Source: Pseudomonadota bacterium
Lineage (GTDB): Bacteria > Pseudomonadota > Alphaproteobacteria > HIMB59 > GCA-002718135
Assembly (NCBI GenBank): GCA_027625355.1
Contig: JAQBWI010000049.1
Coordinates: 1 to 7,346 of the forward strand
Direction: 5' to 3'
Length of the DNA stretch: 7,346 nucleotides
The position numbers were made by a program, and so were the translations under genes. The stretch's first letter is position 1. Each line of letters opens with the position of its first letter. Positions 1 to 7,170 of the stretch are shown here, piece after piece. Below the pieces are notes generated by a model. It had not been told where the DNA came from. It was given only the letters and a program-made list of their open reading frames with translations, and searched no databases.

Positions 1-205
1 TAATACTTGGTACAACAGATGAAATTACTGCAAATTTATTATTTTTTAAAAAATTTTTATTTAATAATTTTTTAATAATTTTATTTACATTCTCAACAAA
101 TATATTAGTGTCTTCTTTAGTATCAATTCGGCTTATTTTAATTATTTTATTATTATTACTTACTGAAAAAACTATATTAGTATTTCCAACATCAATTAAA
201 ATCAT
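1..205 (-). CDS. coaX: Type III pantothenate kinase, N-terminal 68 residues (gene runs off the left edge)
   Basis: This is the start of a CoaX (Baf family) pantothenate kinase, which uses ATP to phosphorylate pantothenate in the first step of coenzyme A synthesis in the cytoplasm. The frame opens with ATG at 205 and stays open for 68 codons to the window edge. The family is usually about 250-260 residues, so roughly three quarters is missing. Visible signatures are MILIDVGNTN at the N-terminus, with the acidic DxGNT phosphate-binding motif at residues 5-9, then RIDT at 26-29, and ISSVVP at 61-66, the first-lobe strand typical of this ASKHA-fold family. The start overlaps the end of birA by 14 bases and has a good AGGA ribosome site six bases upstream, which settles the start. 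By family knowledge, type III enzymes are not feedback-inhibited by CoA and need a monovalent cation. The identification is secure from the N-terminus, but whether the rest is intact cannot be seen. Confidence 0.9.
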   Translation of the reverse strand, partial: MILIDVGNTNIVFSVSNNNKIIKISRIDTKEDTNIFVENVNKIIKKLLNKNFLKNNKFAVISSVVPSI

Positions 206-944
206 TAATAATCCTGCCTGAAAAAATACACTCTTCTTTTCCATCAAACTCTACCAAAAGAGAGCCATCTACATTTAAATTTTTTAAATAAACTTTTATA
301 ATATCTCCATTAGGTAAAAGAATATTAATTTTGGATCCAAAATGACTCATTTTTTTTTTAAACAAATTTAAAATTTGGTCATATTTTTTATTAGTCATCA
401 TTTTAAATTCATTGCAATATGACTCAATAAAATTAACTAATATATCCTCATAGTTAAAATAATCTTTGTAATTTTTTAAACTGCAAGTTTGATAATCTGT
501 AATTTTAGGAGATGTTAGAATATTTATACCAGCTCCTATAATTATGTATTGAGTATTATTATGCTCAACTATCTCCGACATTATACCAGCAATTTTTTGA
601 TTATTAATCATTATATCGTTAGGCCATTTTATGTTTACATTTTCACCAATATATTTATTTAAAAATTTAATAATTGAGTTAGCTGTTAAAGCACTAAAAA
701 GAAAATGATTTTCAATAGATAAATCATACTTAATTAAAAAAGATATATAGATATTTCCTTTGGGGCTTACCCATTCATTACCTCGTCGTCCAATACCTGA
801 TGTTTGTTCATCAGCAAGCATACAAATATTTTGGTTACCAATAAATTTTTTAATTGATATCATTGTTGACTCAACAGACTCCTGATGAATGAAATTAAAA
901 TTATTGGGAGATAATATATTTTTTATTCTACTAATTAATTCCAC
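192..944 (-). CDS. birA: Biotin--[acetyl-CoA-carboxylase] ligase, single-function (no DNA-binding domain)
   Basis: This cytoplasmic enzyme of 250 residues activates biotin as biotinyl-5'-AMP and transfers it to the lysine of biotin carboxyl carrier domains, such as those of acetyl-CoA or propionyl-CoA carboxylase. The catalytic domain fills about residues 15-195. It shows ESVEST at 22-27, the adenylate loop GIGRRGNEW at 50-58, KWPND at 106-110 with the lysine expected in the active site, and GAGIN at 137-141. A small SH3-like C-terminal domain covers about 200-250. There is no N-terminal winged helix, so it should not act as the biotin-operon repressor that E. coli BirA is. The start is GTG, sharing one base with the nuoN stop (TAGTG). 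The next Met, residue 28, would cut into the catalytic fold. The loop departs from E. coli GRGRRGR: the second position is Ile rather than Arg and the seventh is Asn. An A10 run lies at codons 196-199. birA ends inside coaX and is probably cotranscribed with the nuo genes. Confidence 0.92.
   Translation of the reverse strand: MELISRIKNILSPNNFNFIHQESVESTMISIKKFIGNQNICMLADEQTSGIGRRGNEWVSPKGNIYISFLIKYDLSIENHFLFSALTANSIIKFLNKYIGENVNIKWPNDIMINNQKIAGIMSEIVEHNNTQYIIIGAGINILTSPKITDYQTCSLKNYKDYFNYEDILVNFIESYCNEFKMMTNKKYDQILNLFKKKMSHFGSKINILLPNGDIIKVYLKNLNVDGSLLVEFDGKEECIFSGRIINDFN
212..215 (-). promoter_or_regulatory. Ribosome binding site for coaX
   Basis: AGGA on the minus strand lies six bases before the coaX ATG, inside the final codons of birA. 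It is one of only two well-placed Shine-Dalgarno sequences in the window and fixes the coaX start at 205, despite the 14-base overlap with birA. Confidence 0.7.
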
Positions 945-2383
945 TAAATTAGAGATATACCTGAAACAATACCTGTAAGCAAAGATGGGTAGAAAATAAA
1001 AAAGGTTATGATAAATAGTAAAATTAATAAGATTGCTTTTGCTTGATTATTTATAGTGAAATCAAAGTTTTCTCCTTCGATAGCTTCATCAAAATACATA
1101 CCTTTAATAATTCTTAGATAGTAAAAAGCCGAGATAACACTCGCCAATACACCTAATATGGCCAGAATATATTGTTGACTTTCTATTGCTGCAATAAAAA
1201 TATAAAATTTACCAAAAAAACCAATAAAAGGAGGTATCCCTGCCATGGACAACATTATAATAGCTAAGGATACACTAACAACTGGATTGGTTTTACTTAA
1301 TCCACTTAATTGATCAATTTTCTCTACATATTTATCTGATTTTTTTAATGATAATAAAATAGCAAAAACTGACACATTCATAATAAGGTAAATAAACATA
1401 TATATCGAAACGCTTCTAATTCCTTGATCACTTGCAGCAACTAAAGCAATTAAAACATATCCAACGTGCCCTATTGAACTATATGCTAGAAGACGTTTTA
1501 TACTTTTTTGAGCTATTGCCGCTATGGCTCCTAAAAACATCGAAGCTAGGGATAAAAAGAAAATTACCTGACTCCATTCAAAGTAAAAATTATTAAATGG
1601 CTCTAAACAGAATCTAAAAATCAGAGCAATTGCTGCTAATTTTGGAACAATAGCAAAGAAAGCTGTTATAGAAGTTGGGGCTCCCTCATATACATCCGGT
1701 GTCCACATATGAAAAGGTACAGCAGATACTTTAAAAGCAAGTCCAACAAGAATAAAAACTAAACCAAATACTAAACCAATAGGTAGTTTGTCTAACTGAG
1801 ATAAAGAAATATAGATTCCATCAAAAGAAGTTTGTCCGGTAAAACCATATACCAAAGAAAATCCATAAAGCAATATTCCAGAAGATAATGCTCCAAGAAT
1901 AAAATACTTAACTCCTGACTCAGCAGATTCTAGAGAATTTCTTTTTATTGATGCAACTACATAAAGAGATAAACTCTGAAGCTCTATGGCTAAATACATC
2001 ATCATTAAATTCTTTGAACTAATCATTAACATCATGCCCAAAGTAGAAAAAAGAAGTAAAGTTGGTATTTCAAATCTATTAATTTTAGTATCTATAAAAT
2101 AATTTTTAGAAATAATTAAAGAGGCAGCTGCTCCTAATATGGTTAGTATTTTAAAAAACTTTGTAAAAGCAGTATTTGAAAAGAAATTTTCAAATAAAGC
2201 AAAATTTGTAGTGAAGTCAAAATAAACTAAGAAACTTATAAAAATTAAAGATAATGTAGCAAAGTTTGTGGCTTTATTAAAAGAATTATTTTTAGAAAAT
2301 AATCCATACATCAAACAAGCAATAGCAAGTATTGCAAGACTAACCTCAGGGACAAAAAAAATATTTATTAGATTATTTTCCAT
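944..2383 (-). CDS. nuoN: NADH-quinone oxidoreductase subunit N (antiporter-like, proton channel)
   Basis: This is one of the three Mrp-antiporter-like subunits of the complex I membrane arm, and it translocates protons across the inner membrane. The product has 479 residues from the preferred ATG at 2383, is hydrophobic throughout, and should have about 14 membrane helices. Key channel residues are visible: Glu134 in AIELQSLSLY, Lys218 in AFKVSAVPFHMWTPD, Lys248 in VPKLAA, and Lys392 in GFFGKF. These correspond to E. coli NuoN E133, K217, K247 and K395, and the near-identical numbering supports this start. A longer frame from an ATG at 2395 adds MRLL but has no ribosome site. The 2383 start has a weak GAG seven bases upstream. 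The gene overlaps the nuoM end by 11 bases (23 with the longer start), so translation is probably coupled to nuoM. Its stop codon TAG shares a base with the birA GTG start. The subunit N identity is firm and the exact start is not. Confidence 0.93.
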   Translation of the reverse strand: MENNLINIFFVPEVSLAILAIACLMYGLFSKNNSFNKATNFATLSLIFISFLVYFDFTTNFALFENFFSNTAFTKFFKILTILGAAASLIISKNYFIDTKINRFEIPTLLLFSTLGMMLMISSKNLMMMYLAIELQSLSLYVVASIKRNSLESAESGVKYFILGALSSGILLYGFSLVYGFTGQTSFDGIYISLSQLDKLPIGLVFGLVFILVGLAFKVSAVPFHMWTPDVYEGAPTSITAFFAIVPKLAAIALIFRFCLEPFNNFYFEWSQVIFFLSLASMFLGAIAAIAQKSIKRLLAYSSIGHVGYVLIALVAASDQGIRSVSIYMFIYLIMNVSVFAILLSLKKSDKYVEKIDQLSGLSKTNPVVSVSLAIIMLSMAGIPPFIGFFGKFYIFIAAIESQQYILAILGVLASVISAFYYLRIIKGMYFDEAIEGENFDFTINNQAKAILLILLFIITFFIFYPSLLTGIVSGISLI

Positions 2384-3857
2384 TAGCAATCTCATAGTTC
2401 GATATAATTAATTCTATAGGCAATCTCATTGGGTCAAGAAAAATGTTTGGAAAAATACCTATAACAATTACTGCAATTGCTAATGGTATTAATATAGATT
2501 TTTCTCTGAGATTTAAATCTGAAATTTCCTTCAATTTTTCATTCTCAATCACTCCAAATATAATTCTTTTGTATAAATAAAGCATATAAACTGCTGATAA
2601 AACAATTCCTGACGCAGCTCCAATTACTACGATACTCGAATATTTAAAAGCTCCAACTATAACTAAAAATTCTCCAATAAAACCACTTGTGCCAGGCAAG
2701 CCAACAGATCCTAGCATAAATATCATGAAGACTGTTGCATAAATTGGCATTCTATTAACTAAACCACCATAAAAATTAATATCTCTTGTATGCATTCTAT
2801 CATAAATCACACCTACACATAGAAAAAGCGCTCCGGATACTACTCCGTGACTAATCATTTGAATCATTGCCCCCTCAAGACCTTGAGAGTTTACAGCAAA
2901 AATTCCAATTGTTACTAAACCCATATGAGCTACGGAAGAATAAGCGATGAGTTTTTTAATATCAGTTTGAGCCAGCGCAACCAATGAAGTGTAAATGACA
3001 GCAATTATACTTAGTGTCATTATCATCGGAGCAAAATATTCTGATGCTTCGGGAAGCATGCCAAGTGAGAATCTTATAAATCCATAACCTCCCATTTTTA
3101 AAAGTACACCAGCTAAAATCACTGATCCAGCAGTTGGTGCTTCAACGTGTGCATCTGGTAACCAAGTGTGAAAAGGCCACATAGGTATTTTTACTGCAAA
3201 AGATGCAAAGAAAGCCAACCAAAGGTATAACTGAACATTTGTAGTAAAATAATTTCCCTGAAGTTCTTCTATACTCATAGAGTTTGTTAGTTGATAAATT
3301 ACAACAATAGCTATCAGCATAAGTACGGAACCAAGTAAGGTGTATAAAAAGAATTTAAAAGATGCGTAAATTCTTCTATCACCACCCCAAATACCAATTA
3401 TTAAATACATTGGTATCAAAACTGCTTCAAAAAAAATATAAAAAAGTAGAATATCTATAGATGCAAACATCCCTATCATTACTGTCTCTAGAAATAGAAA
3501 AGCTAACATGTATTCCTTAACTCTTTTTTTAATACTTTCCCAACTTGCTAGAATGCAAAGAGGAGTTAAAAATGTGCTTAAGATAACCATAAATAGAGAT
3601 ATTCCATCAATCCCTATATGATAATAAAAATTAAAATCACTAAACCATCTAAATTTTTCTTCAAATTGATAGCCTGGTTTAGTGTTATCAAATTGAAGCC
3701 AAATTAATAAACTTATAAGAAAAACACCAACTGAAGTCCAAAAGGCTACATTTTTTATGTTATTTAGAGAGTTTTCATCTTCTTTAATTAAAAGAATTAC
3801 AAAGGCACTTAAAAGAGGAAGAAATATTGTTAACGATAGTAGAGGGATATCAGTCAT
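2373..3857 (-). CDS. nuoM: NADH-quinone oxidoreductase subunit M (antiporter-like, proton channel)
   Basis: This antiporter-like membrane-arm subunit of complex I sits between NuoL and NuoN in the assembled enzyme. It has 494 residues, close to the family norm of about 490-510, with about 14 predicted membrane helices. Expected proton-path residues are present: Glu144 in FFEAVLIPMYL, Lys223 in AVKIPMWPFHTWLPDAHVEA, Lys254 in LLKMGGYG, and Glu396 in GFIGEF near the end. The TDIKKLIAYSSVAHMG segment at about 298-313 marks the central broken-helix region and its lysines. The glutamate in place of lysine in the last half-channel distinguishes M from L and N. The ATG directly follows the nuoL stop codon (TAAATG) with no clear Shine-Dalgarno sequence, so ribosomes probably reinitiate from nuoL. 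The 3' end runs into nuoN. No frameshift or missing motif is seen. Confidence 0.97.
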   Translation of the reverse strand: MTDIPLLSLTIFLPLLSAFVILLIKEDENSLNNIKNVAFWTSVGVFLISLLIWLQFDNTKPGYQFEEKFRWFSDFNFYYHIGIDGISLFMVILSTFLTPLCILASWESIKKRVKEYMLAFLFLETVMIGMFASIDILLFYIFFEAVLIPMYLIIGIWGGDRRIYASFKFFLYTLLGSVLMLIAIVVIYQLTNSMSIEELQGNYFTTNVQLYLWLAFFASFAVKIPMWPFHTWLPDAHVEAPTAGSVILAGVLLKMGGYGFIRFSLGMLPEASEYFAPMIMTLSIIAVIYTSLVALAQTDIKKLIAYSSVAHMGLVTIGIFAVNSQGLEGAMIQMISHGVVSGALFLCVGVIYDRMHTRDINFYGGLVNRMPIYATVFMIFMLGSVGLPGTSGFIGEFLVIVGAFKYSSIVVIGAASGIVLSAVYMLYLYKRIIFGVIENEKLKEISDLNLREKSILIPLAIAVIVIGIFPNIFLDPMRLPIELIISNYEIANGK

Positions 3858-5765
3858 TTAATAATATATAAACCAAGTTAAAATTATTACTAAACCGCCT
3901 AACATGGCAAATGCATAATGATATAAATATCCAGATTGAAAACGACTTAAGTAACCTGAGGTTAAACCAACTATTTTAGAAATTCCATTAGGCCCATATT
4001 TATCAATAATTTTTTCATCTCCTCTTTTCCAAAATAAGTTTGCAAGCAAAAAATAAGGTTTTATAAAAATTGAATTGTAGAGCTCATCAACATACCATTT
4101 ATTAAGAGAAATAGAATAAAGAGGGTCTAAGTTATAAGCTAAATTTTTTGGTAAGTTATTTTTATAAAAATAAATTAATGCGGCCAGCATTACACCAATA
4201 GCCACTGAGCTTTTTACAATGAGTGTTTGGATAAAAGGTAAATAGTAATGTTTGCCTTCATGAAGAACAAGTGAGTCTCCCCAAAAAACGTATTGCATTT
4301 TACCAATATAATAATCAGAAAAAAACATTCCCATAAAAATAGAACCAAAAGCTAATAACGCTAATGGCAATGTCATTACAAATGGAGATTCATGCGCGTG
4401 ATCAAAATTTTTCTTGTCAGATCTTGTTTCTCCATGAAAAGTCATGAAGAGTAATCTCCATGAATAAAAAGCTGTTAGTAGAGCTGTCAAAATTCCTATT
4501 GTATATGCAAAAGTAGCCATTGAAGAATCAGAATAGTATGCATTTTCTAAAATACTTTCCTTTGAATAATAACCAGAAAAATATGGGAAACCTATTATTG
4601 CCAAAGAACCAATCCACATCATAGTGCCTGTGAAAGGAATTTTTTTAAATAGCCCACCCATTTTACGCATATCTTGTTCGTGATGCATTGCATATATTAC
4701 AGAGCCAGCAGATAAAAATAATAAAGCCTTAAAAAAACCATGTGTCATTAAATGAAAAATAGAAGCATTGTAAGCACCTAATCCAGCAGCAAAAAACATA
4801 TAACCAAGTTGGCTGCATGTTGAATAAGCAATCACTCTTTTTATATCATTTTGTGTGAGAGCAATAGTTGCAGCAAAAATAGCAGTTGCAGCACCAATAA
4901 ATGTAATAAATAAATTTGTGATAATTGCATACTCAAATAAGGGACTCATTCTTGCAACCAAGAAAACTCCAGCTGTTACCATTGTTGCAGCATGAATAAG
5001 GGCAGATACTGGTGTAGGACCTTCCATAGCATCGGGCAGCCAGGTATGTAAGCCTAATTGAGCAGATTTTCCCATAGCACCAATAAATAACAAAAAACAT
5101 AAAAGATCTATAGTACTGAAACTTAACCCTAAAAAAGGAATAGTGTGGTCTTTAAAATTCTCAGCGTTATTAAAAATTACGTCAAATTCTATCGAACCAA
5201 AAATAAAAAAAACACCCGCAATACCAAGAGCATAACCGAAGTCACCTACTCTGTTTACAAGAAAGGCTTTGATAGCAGCATTGTTAGCTGAAGGCTTATG
5301 ATACCAAAATCCTATTAATAAATAAGAAGCTAAACCAACCCCCTCCCATCCAAAGAACATTTGTAATAAATTGTTGCTGGAAACAAGCATCAACATAAAG
5401 AAGGTAAATAAACTCAAGTATCCCATAAATCTTATTTTCGAAGGATCTTCATTCATATAACCTACCGAGTAAAGATGAACGCAAGCAGATACACTGCAAA
5501 CAACTATAAACATTGTTGTTGTTAGCGCGTCTAACCTTATTGACCAATCAACTATAAAATTTCCTGAAGTAAACCAGTTAAAAATATGAATTACCTCTGT
5601 ATCTCTTTCACCCAAGTAAGAGAAAAATAAAATCCATGACAGAAAAGCTGATATAAATAAAAAAGATGTAGTAATTATTTGAGATATTTTAAAATTATAT
5701 TTTTTTCCCAAAAAGAAAGAAAACAAAAAACCAATAAGAGGAAGAAAAATAATCAAATGGGCCAT
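3858..5765 (-). CDS. nuoL: NADH-quinone oxidoreductase subunit L (distal antiporter-like subunit with lateral helix)
   Basis: This is the most distal proton-pumping subunit of complex I, in the inner membrane, with 635 residues, normal for NuoL. The antiporter core shows Glu141 in FGWEGVGLASYLL, Asp175 in NRVGDFG, Lys233 in MGKSAQLGLHTWLPDA, His258 in ALIHAATMVTAG, Lys309 in NDIKRVIAYSTCSQLGY, His338 and His342 in FHLMTHGFFKAL with Lys346, and Lys402 in YYSKES. These match the E. coli channel residues within a few positions. After the core, about residues 510-635 hold a further membrane helix, a long amphipathic stretch with LDPLYSISLNKWYVDELYN, and a last membrane helix ending in WFIYY. This is the lateral arm along NuoM and NuoN plus its anchor, and it is unique to NuoL. 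Nine bases separate it from nuoK. The AGGA in the last nuoK codons is 12 bases from the ATG, rather far for a strong ribosome site. It ends flush against nuoM. The call is unambiguous. Confidence 0.98.
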   Translation of the reverse strand: MAHLIIFLPLIGFLFSFFLGKKYNFKISQIITTSFLFISAFLSWILFFSYLGERDTEVIHIFNWFTSGNFIVDWSIRLDALTTTMFIVVCSVSACVHLYSVGYMNEDPSKIRFMGYLSLFTFFMLMLVSSNNLLQMFFGWEGVGLASYLLIGFWYHKPSANNAAIKAFLVNRVGDFGYALGIAGVFFIFGSIEFDVIFNNAENFKDHTIPFLGLSFSTIDLLCFLLFIGAMGKSAQLGLHTWLPDAMEGPTPVSALIHAATMVTAGVFLVARMSPLFEYAIITNLFITFIGAATAIFAATIALTQNDIKRVIAYSTCSQLGYMFFAAGLGAYNASIFHLMTHGFFKALLFLSAGSVIYAMHHEQDMRKMGGLFKKIPFTGTMMWIGSLAIIGFPYFSGYYSKESILENAYYSDSSMATFAYTIGILTALLTAFYSWRLLFMTFHGETRSDKKNFDHAHESPFVMTLPLALLAFGSIFMGMFFSDYYIGKMQYVFWGDSLVLHEGKHYYLPFIQTLIVKSSVAIGVMLAALIYFYKNNLPKNLAYNLDPLYSISLNKWYVDELYNSIFIKPYFLLANLFWKRGDEKIIDKYGPNGISKIVGLTSGYLSRFQSGYLYHYAFAMLGGLVIILTWFIYY

Positions 5766-5774
5766 GTTGTAACT

Positions 5775-6080
5775 TTATCCTTTTAATTTATTAATTTTAC
5801 TAACTTCTATTGAGCCTAAATTTCTATAAAAAACTACTAAAATGGCCAAACCTATTGCTGCTTCTGCTGCAGCCACAGTTAATGTTAGCATTGCAAATAT
5901 TTGTCCCGAAATATCATTTAAAAATACAGAGAAAGATATTAAATTTATATTTACTGATAAAAGTATCAACTCAATTGACATTAAAATAATGATAACATTT
6001 TTTTTGTTAAAAAAAATACCAAGCACACCGATTGTAAAAATTATTGCGGCAAGAAATAAGTAATGTTCAAGGTAAATCAT
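5775..6080 (-). CDS. nuoK: NADH-quinone oxidoreductase subunit K
   Basis: This small membrane subunit of complex I has 101 residues and three predicted membrane helices at about 5-23, 29-50 and 60-85. It is the counterpart of mitochondrial ND4L. It carries the two buried glutamates of the central proton axis: Glu37 in MSIELIL and Glu73 in TVAAAEAAIGLA, matching E. coli NuoK E36 and E72. The length is the family norm. It starts with ATG at 6080, overlapping the nuoJ stop as ATGA, and has the clearest Shine-Dalgarno of the nuo genes here (AAGGA, five bases before the ATG). The loop between helices 1 and 2 is written in homopolymer-rich codons (FFNKKN), which fits the base bias of the genome. 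A frame on the opposite strand across this gene is only its mirror. The call is secure. Confidence 0.97.
   Translation of the reverse strand: MIYLEHYLFLAAIIFTIGVLGIFFNKKNVIIILMSIELILLSVNINLISFSVFLNDISGQIFAMLTLTVAAAEAAIGLAILVVFYRNLGSIEVSKINKLKG
5778..5781 (-). promoter_or_regulatory. Possible weak ribosome binding site for nuoL
   Basis: AGGA on the minus strand overlaps the last two sense codons of nuoK (Lys-Gly). It lies 12 bases before the nuoL ATG, longer than the usual 5-9, so it may contribute weakly or be coincidental. It is the only candidate for nuoL. Confidence 0.35.
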
Positions 6081-6691
6081 TTAATTCCTTCACCTAATTT
6101 TATGTTTTTCTTCTCAATAGACTCATTAGCGTTTAGGTAATTTTGTTGAGATATATTTTGTCTTTTTACTTGACCTCTATCTCTTAATGTTAAAGTTATT
6201 GAGCCAACCATTGCAACTAAAAGAATTAGACCACTAATTTGAAATAAATAAAAATAATCAGTATATAAAACTTGACCTATCAATTTAGTGTTTTCTATTT
6301 CATTTATCATAGGTGACTCGACAAATTTTGACAAAGAACTCTCAGAGAAGGATCTTGTAAGAAATAAAATACCTAATTCAATTATGAGAACTATTCCTAA
6401 TAAAGCTGCGAAAGGCAAATATTGAAGAAAGCCCTCTCTTAATTTTACAAAATTTATATCAAGCATCATTACAACAAATAAAAAAAGAACAGCAACTGCA
6501 CCAACATAAACTATGACTAAAATCATAGCTAAAAATTCTGCTCCCAATAAAACAAACAAACCAGATGCGTTAACAAAACTTAAAATTAAAAATAAAACTG
6601 AGTGAACTGGGTTTCTTGCACTAATAACCATTAATGCAGAGAGAACTGCCACAAGAGAAAAAACATAAAATGTAATTGAGTAAAGATACAT
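6077..6691 (-). CDS. nuoJ: NADH-quinone oxidoreductase subunit J
   Basis: This membrane subunit of complex I has 204 residues and five predicted helices, and is equivalent to mitochondrial ND6. Together with NuoK and NuoH it forms the link between the quinone site and the proton pumps. The hallmark third helix, VYVGAVAVLFLFVVMM at about 61-76, carries the pi-bulge region whose rotation is thought to gate the proton path. Glu52 in LGAEFLAM precedes it. ARNPVHSVLFLILSF at 25-39 is also typical. After the last helix, about 35 polar residues follow from LRDRGQVKRQ to the end, a tail I recall from alphaproteobacterial NuoJ. The ATG at 6691 shares one base with the nuoI stop (TAATG). An in-frame ATG at 6742 would add 17 non-hydrophobic residues (MGARNCAKY...) inside the nuoI gene and is rejected, because the family begins just before the first helix. 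No Shine-Dalgarno is seen, so coupling to nuoI is likely. Confidence 0.95.
   Translation of the reverse strand: MYLYSITFYVFSLVAVLSALMVISARNPVHSVLFLILSFVNASGLFVLLGAEFLAMILVIVYVGAVAVLFLFVVMMLDINFVKLREGFLQYLPFAALLGIVLIIELGILFLTRSFSESSLSKFVESPMINEIENTKLIGQVLYTDYFYLFQISGLILLVAMVGSITLTLRDRGQVKRQNISQQNYLNANESIEKKNIKLGEGIK
6086..6090 (-). promoter_or_regulatory. Ribosome binding site for nuoK
   Basis: AAGGA on the minus strand lies five bases before the nuoK ATG, within the last codons of nuoJ. It suggests nuoK can recruit ribosomes independently as well as by the ATGA overlap with nuoJ. Confidence 0.7.
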
Positions 6692-7170
6692 TAACGATAT
6701 TTTCGATCTAAATAGATATTTTGCGCAATTTCTTGCTCCCAACGATCACCGTTTTCCATGAGTTTTTCTTTAGTATACATAAGCTCTTCTCTAGTTTCAG
6801 TTGCAAATTCAAAATTTGGACCTTCAACAATTGCGTCAACGGGACATGACTCTTGACATAGTCCACAGTAAATACACTTGCTCATATCAATATCATACCT
6901 AGTGGTTCTTCTACTGCCATCATCTCTTGGTTCAGCCTCTATGGTAATAGCTTGTGCAGGACACACTGCTTCACATAATTTACATGCAATACATCTTTCT
7001 TCACCACTTGGATATCTTCTAAGAGCATGTTCTCCTCTAAATCGTGGACTCAAAGGCCCTTTCTCATGAGGATAATTGATAGTTACCTTAGCTTTAAACA
7101 TGTACTTTAAAGTTAAGAACATGCCCTGTAAAAGTTCGAATAGAGTAAAAGATTTAATATATTTTATCAT
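6691..7170 (-). CDS. nuoI: NADH-quinone oxidoreductase subunit I (2x[4Fe-4S] ferredoxin-like)
   Basis: This peripheral-arm subunit of complex I passes electrons through clusters N6a and N6b to N2, next to the quinone site. It has 159 residues and is soluble apart from an amphipathic N-terminus (about 1-28) that packs on the membrane arm. Two ferredoxin motifs are intact: C60-IA-C63-KL-C66-EAV-C70-P and C99-IY-C102-GL-C105-QES-C109-P. The segment from about 30 to 58 (VTINYP, then GPLSPRFRGEHALRRYP) and the ending NIYLDRKYR are those of alphaproteobacterial and mitochondrial (NDUFS8/TYKY) homologues, which is the best lineage clue in the window. It is by eye less AT-rich than its neighbours, as expected for a strongly conserved protein. 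The ATG overlaps the nuoH stop as ATGA, and the stop overlaps the nuoJ start by one base. There is no clear Shine-Dalgarno. A frame on the opposite strand inside it is a shadow. Confidence 0.98.
   Translation of the reverse strand: MIKYIKSFTLFELLQGMFLTLKYMFKAKVTINYPHEKGPLSPRFRGEHALRRYPSGEERCIACKLCEAVCPAQAITIEAEPRDDGSRRTTRYDIDMSKCIYCGLCQESCPVDAIVEGPNFEFATETREELMYTKEKLMENGDRWEQEIAQNIYLDRKYR

Noticed and set aside
61..83. Short direct repeat of TTAATAATTTT, two copies one base apart
   Set aside because: It lies in the coaX coding sequence and encodes Lys/Ile/Leu/Asn in A/T-only codons. It is low-complexity composition, not a binding site or repeat family.
5766..5774. Nine-base gap between nuoK and nuoL as a terminator or promoter site
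   Set aside because: It is too short for a promoter, with no inverted repeat followed by a T run. It is just operon spacing.
5990..6016. T and A runs in nuoK as a possible frameshift
   Set aside because: The frame reads through intact as the loop FFNKKN between helices 1 and 2, and the protein has the normal length of 101 residues.
5842..6063. Plus-strand frame of 73 codons across nuoK
   Set aside because: It is antisense to a fully conserved gene, has no recognisable domain, and its composition mirrors the NuoK codons.
6692..6742. In-frame extension of nuoJ to an ATG at 6742
   Set aside because: It adds 17 residues with Cys, Arg and Lys that lie wholly inside nuoI in another frame. NuoJ family proteins begin just before the first helix, and the TAATG junction at 6691 matches the tight junctions elsewhere.
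6878..7069. Plus-strand frame of 63 codons across nuoI
   Set aside because: It is antisense to the ferredoxin motifs of nuoI. It stays open because the gene is locally less AT-rich, and the product resembles no known family.
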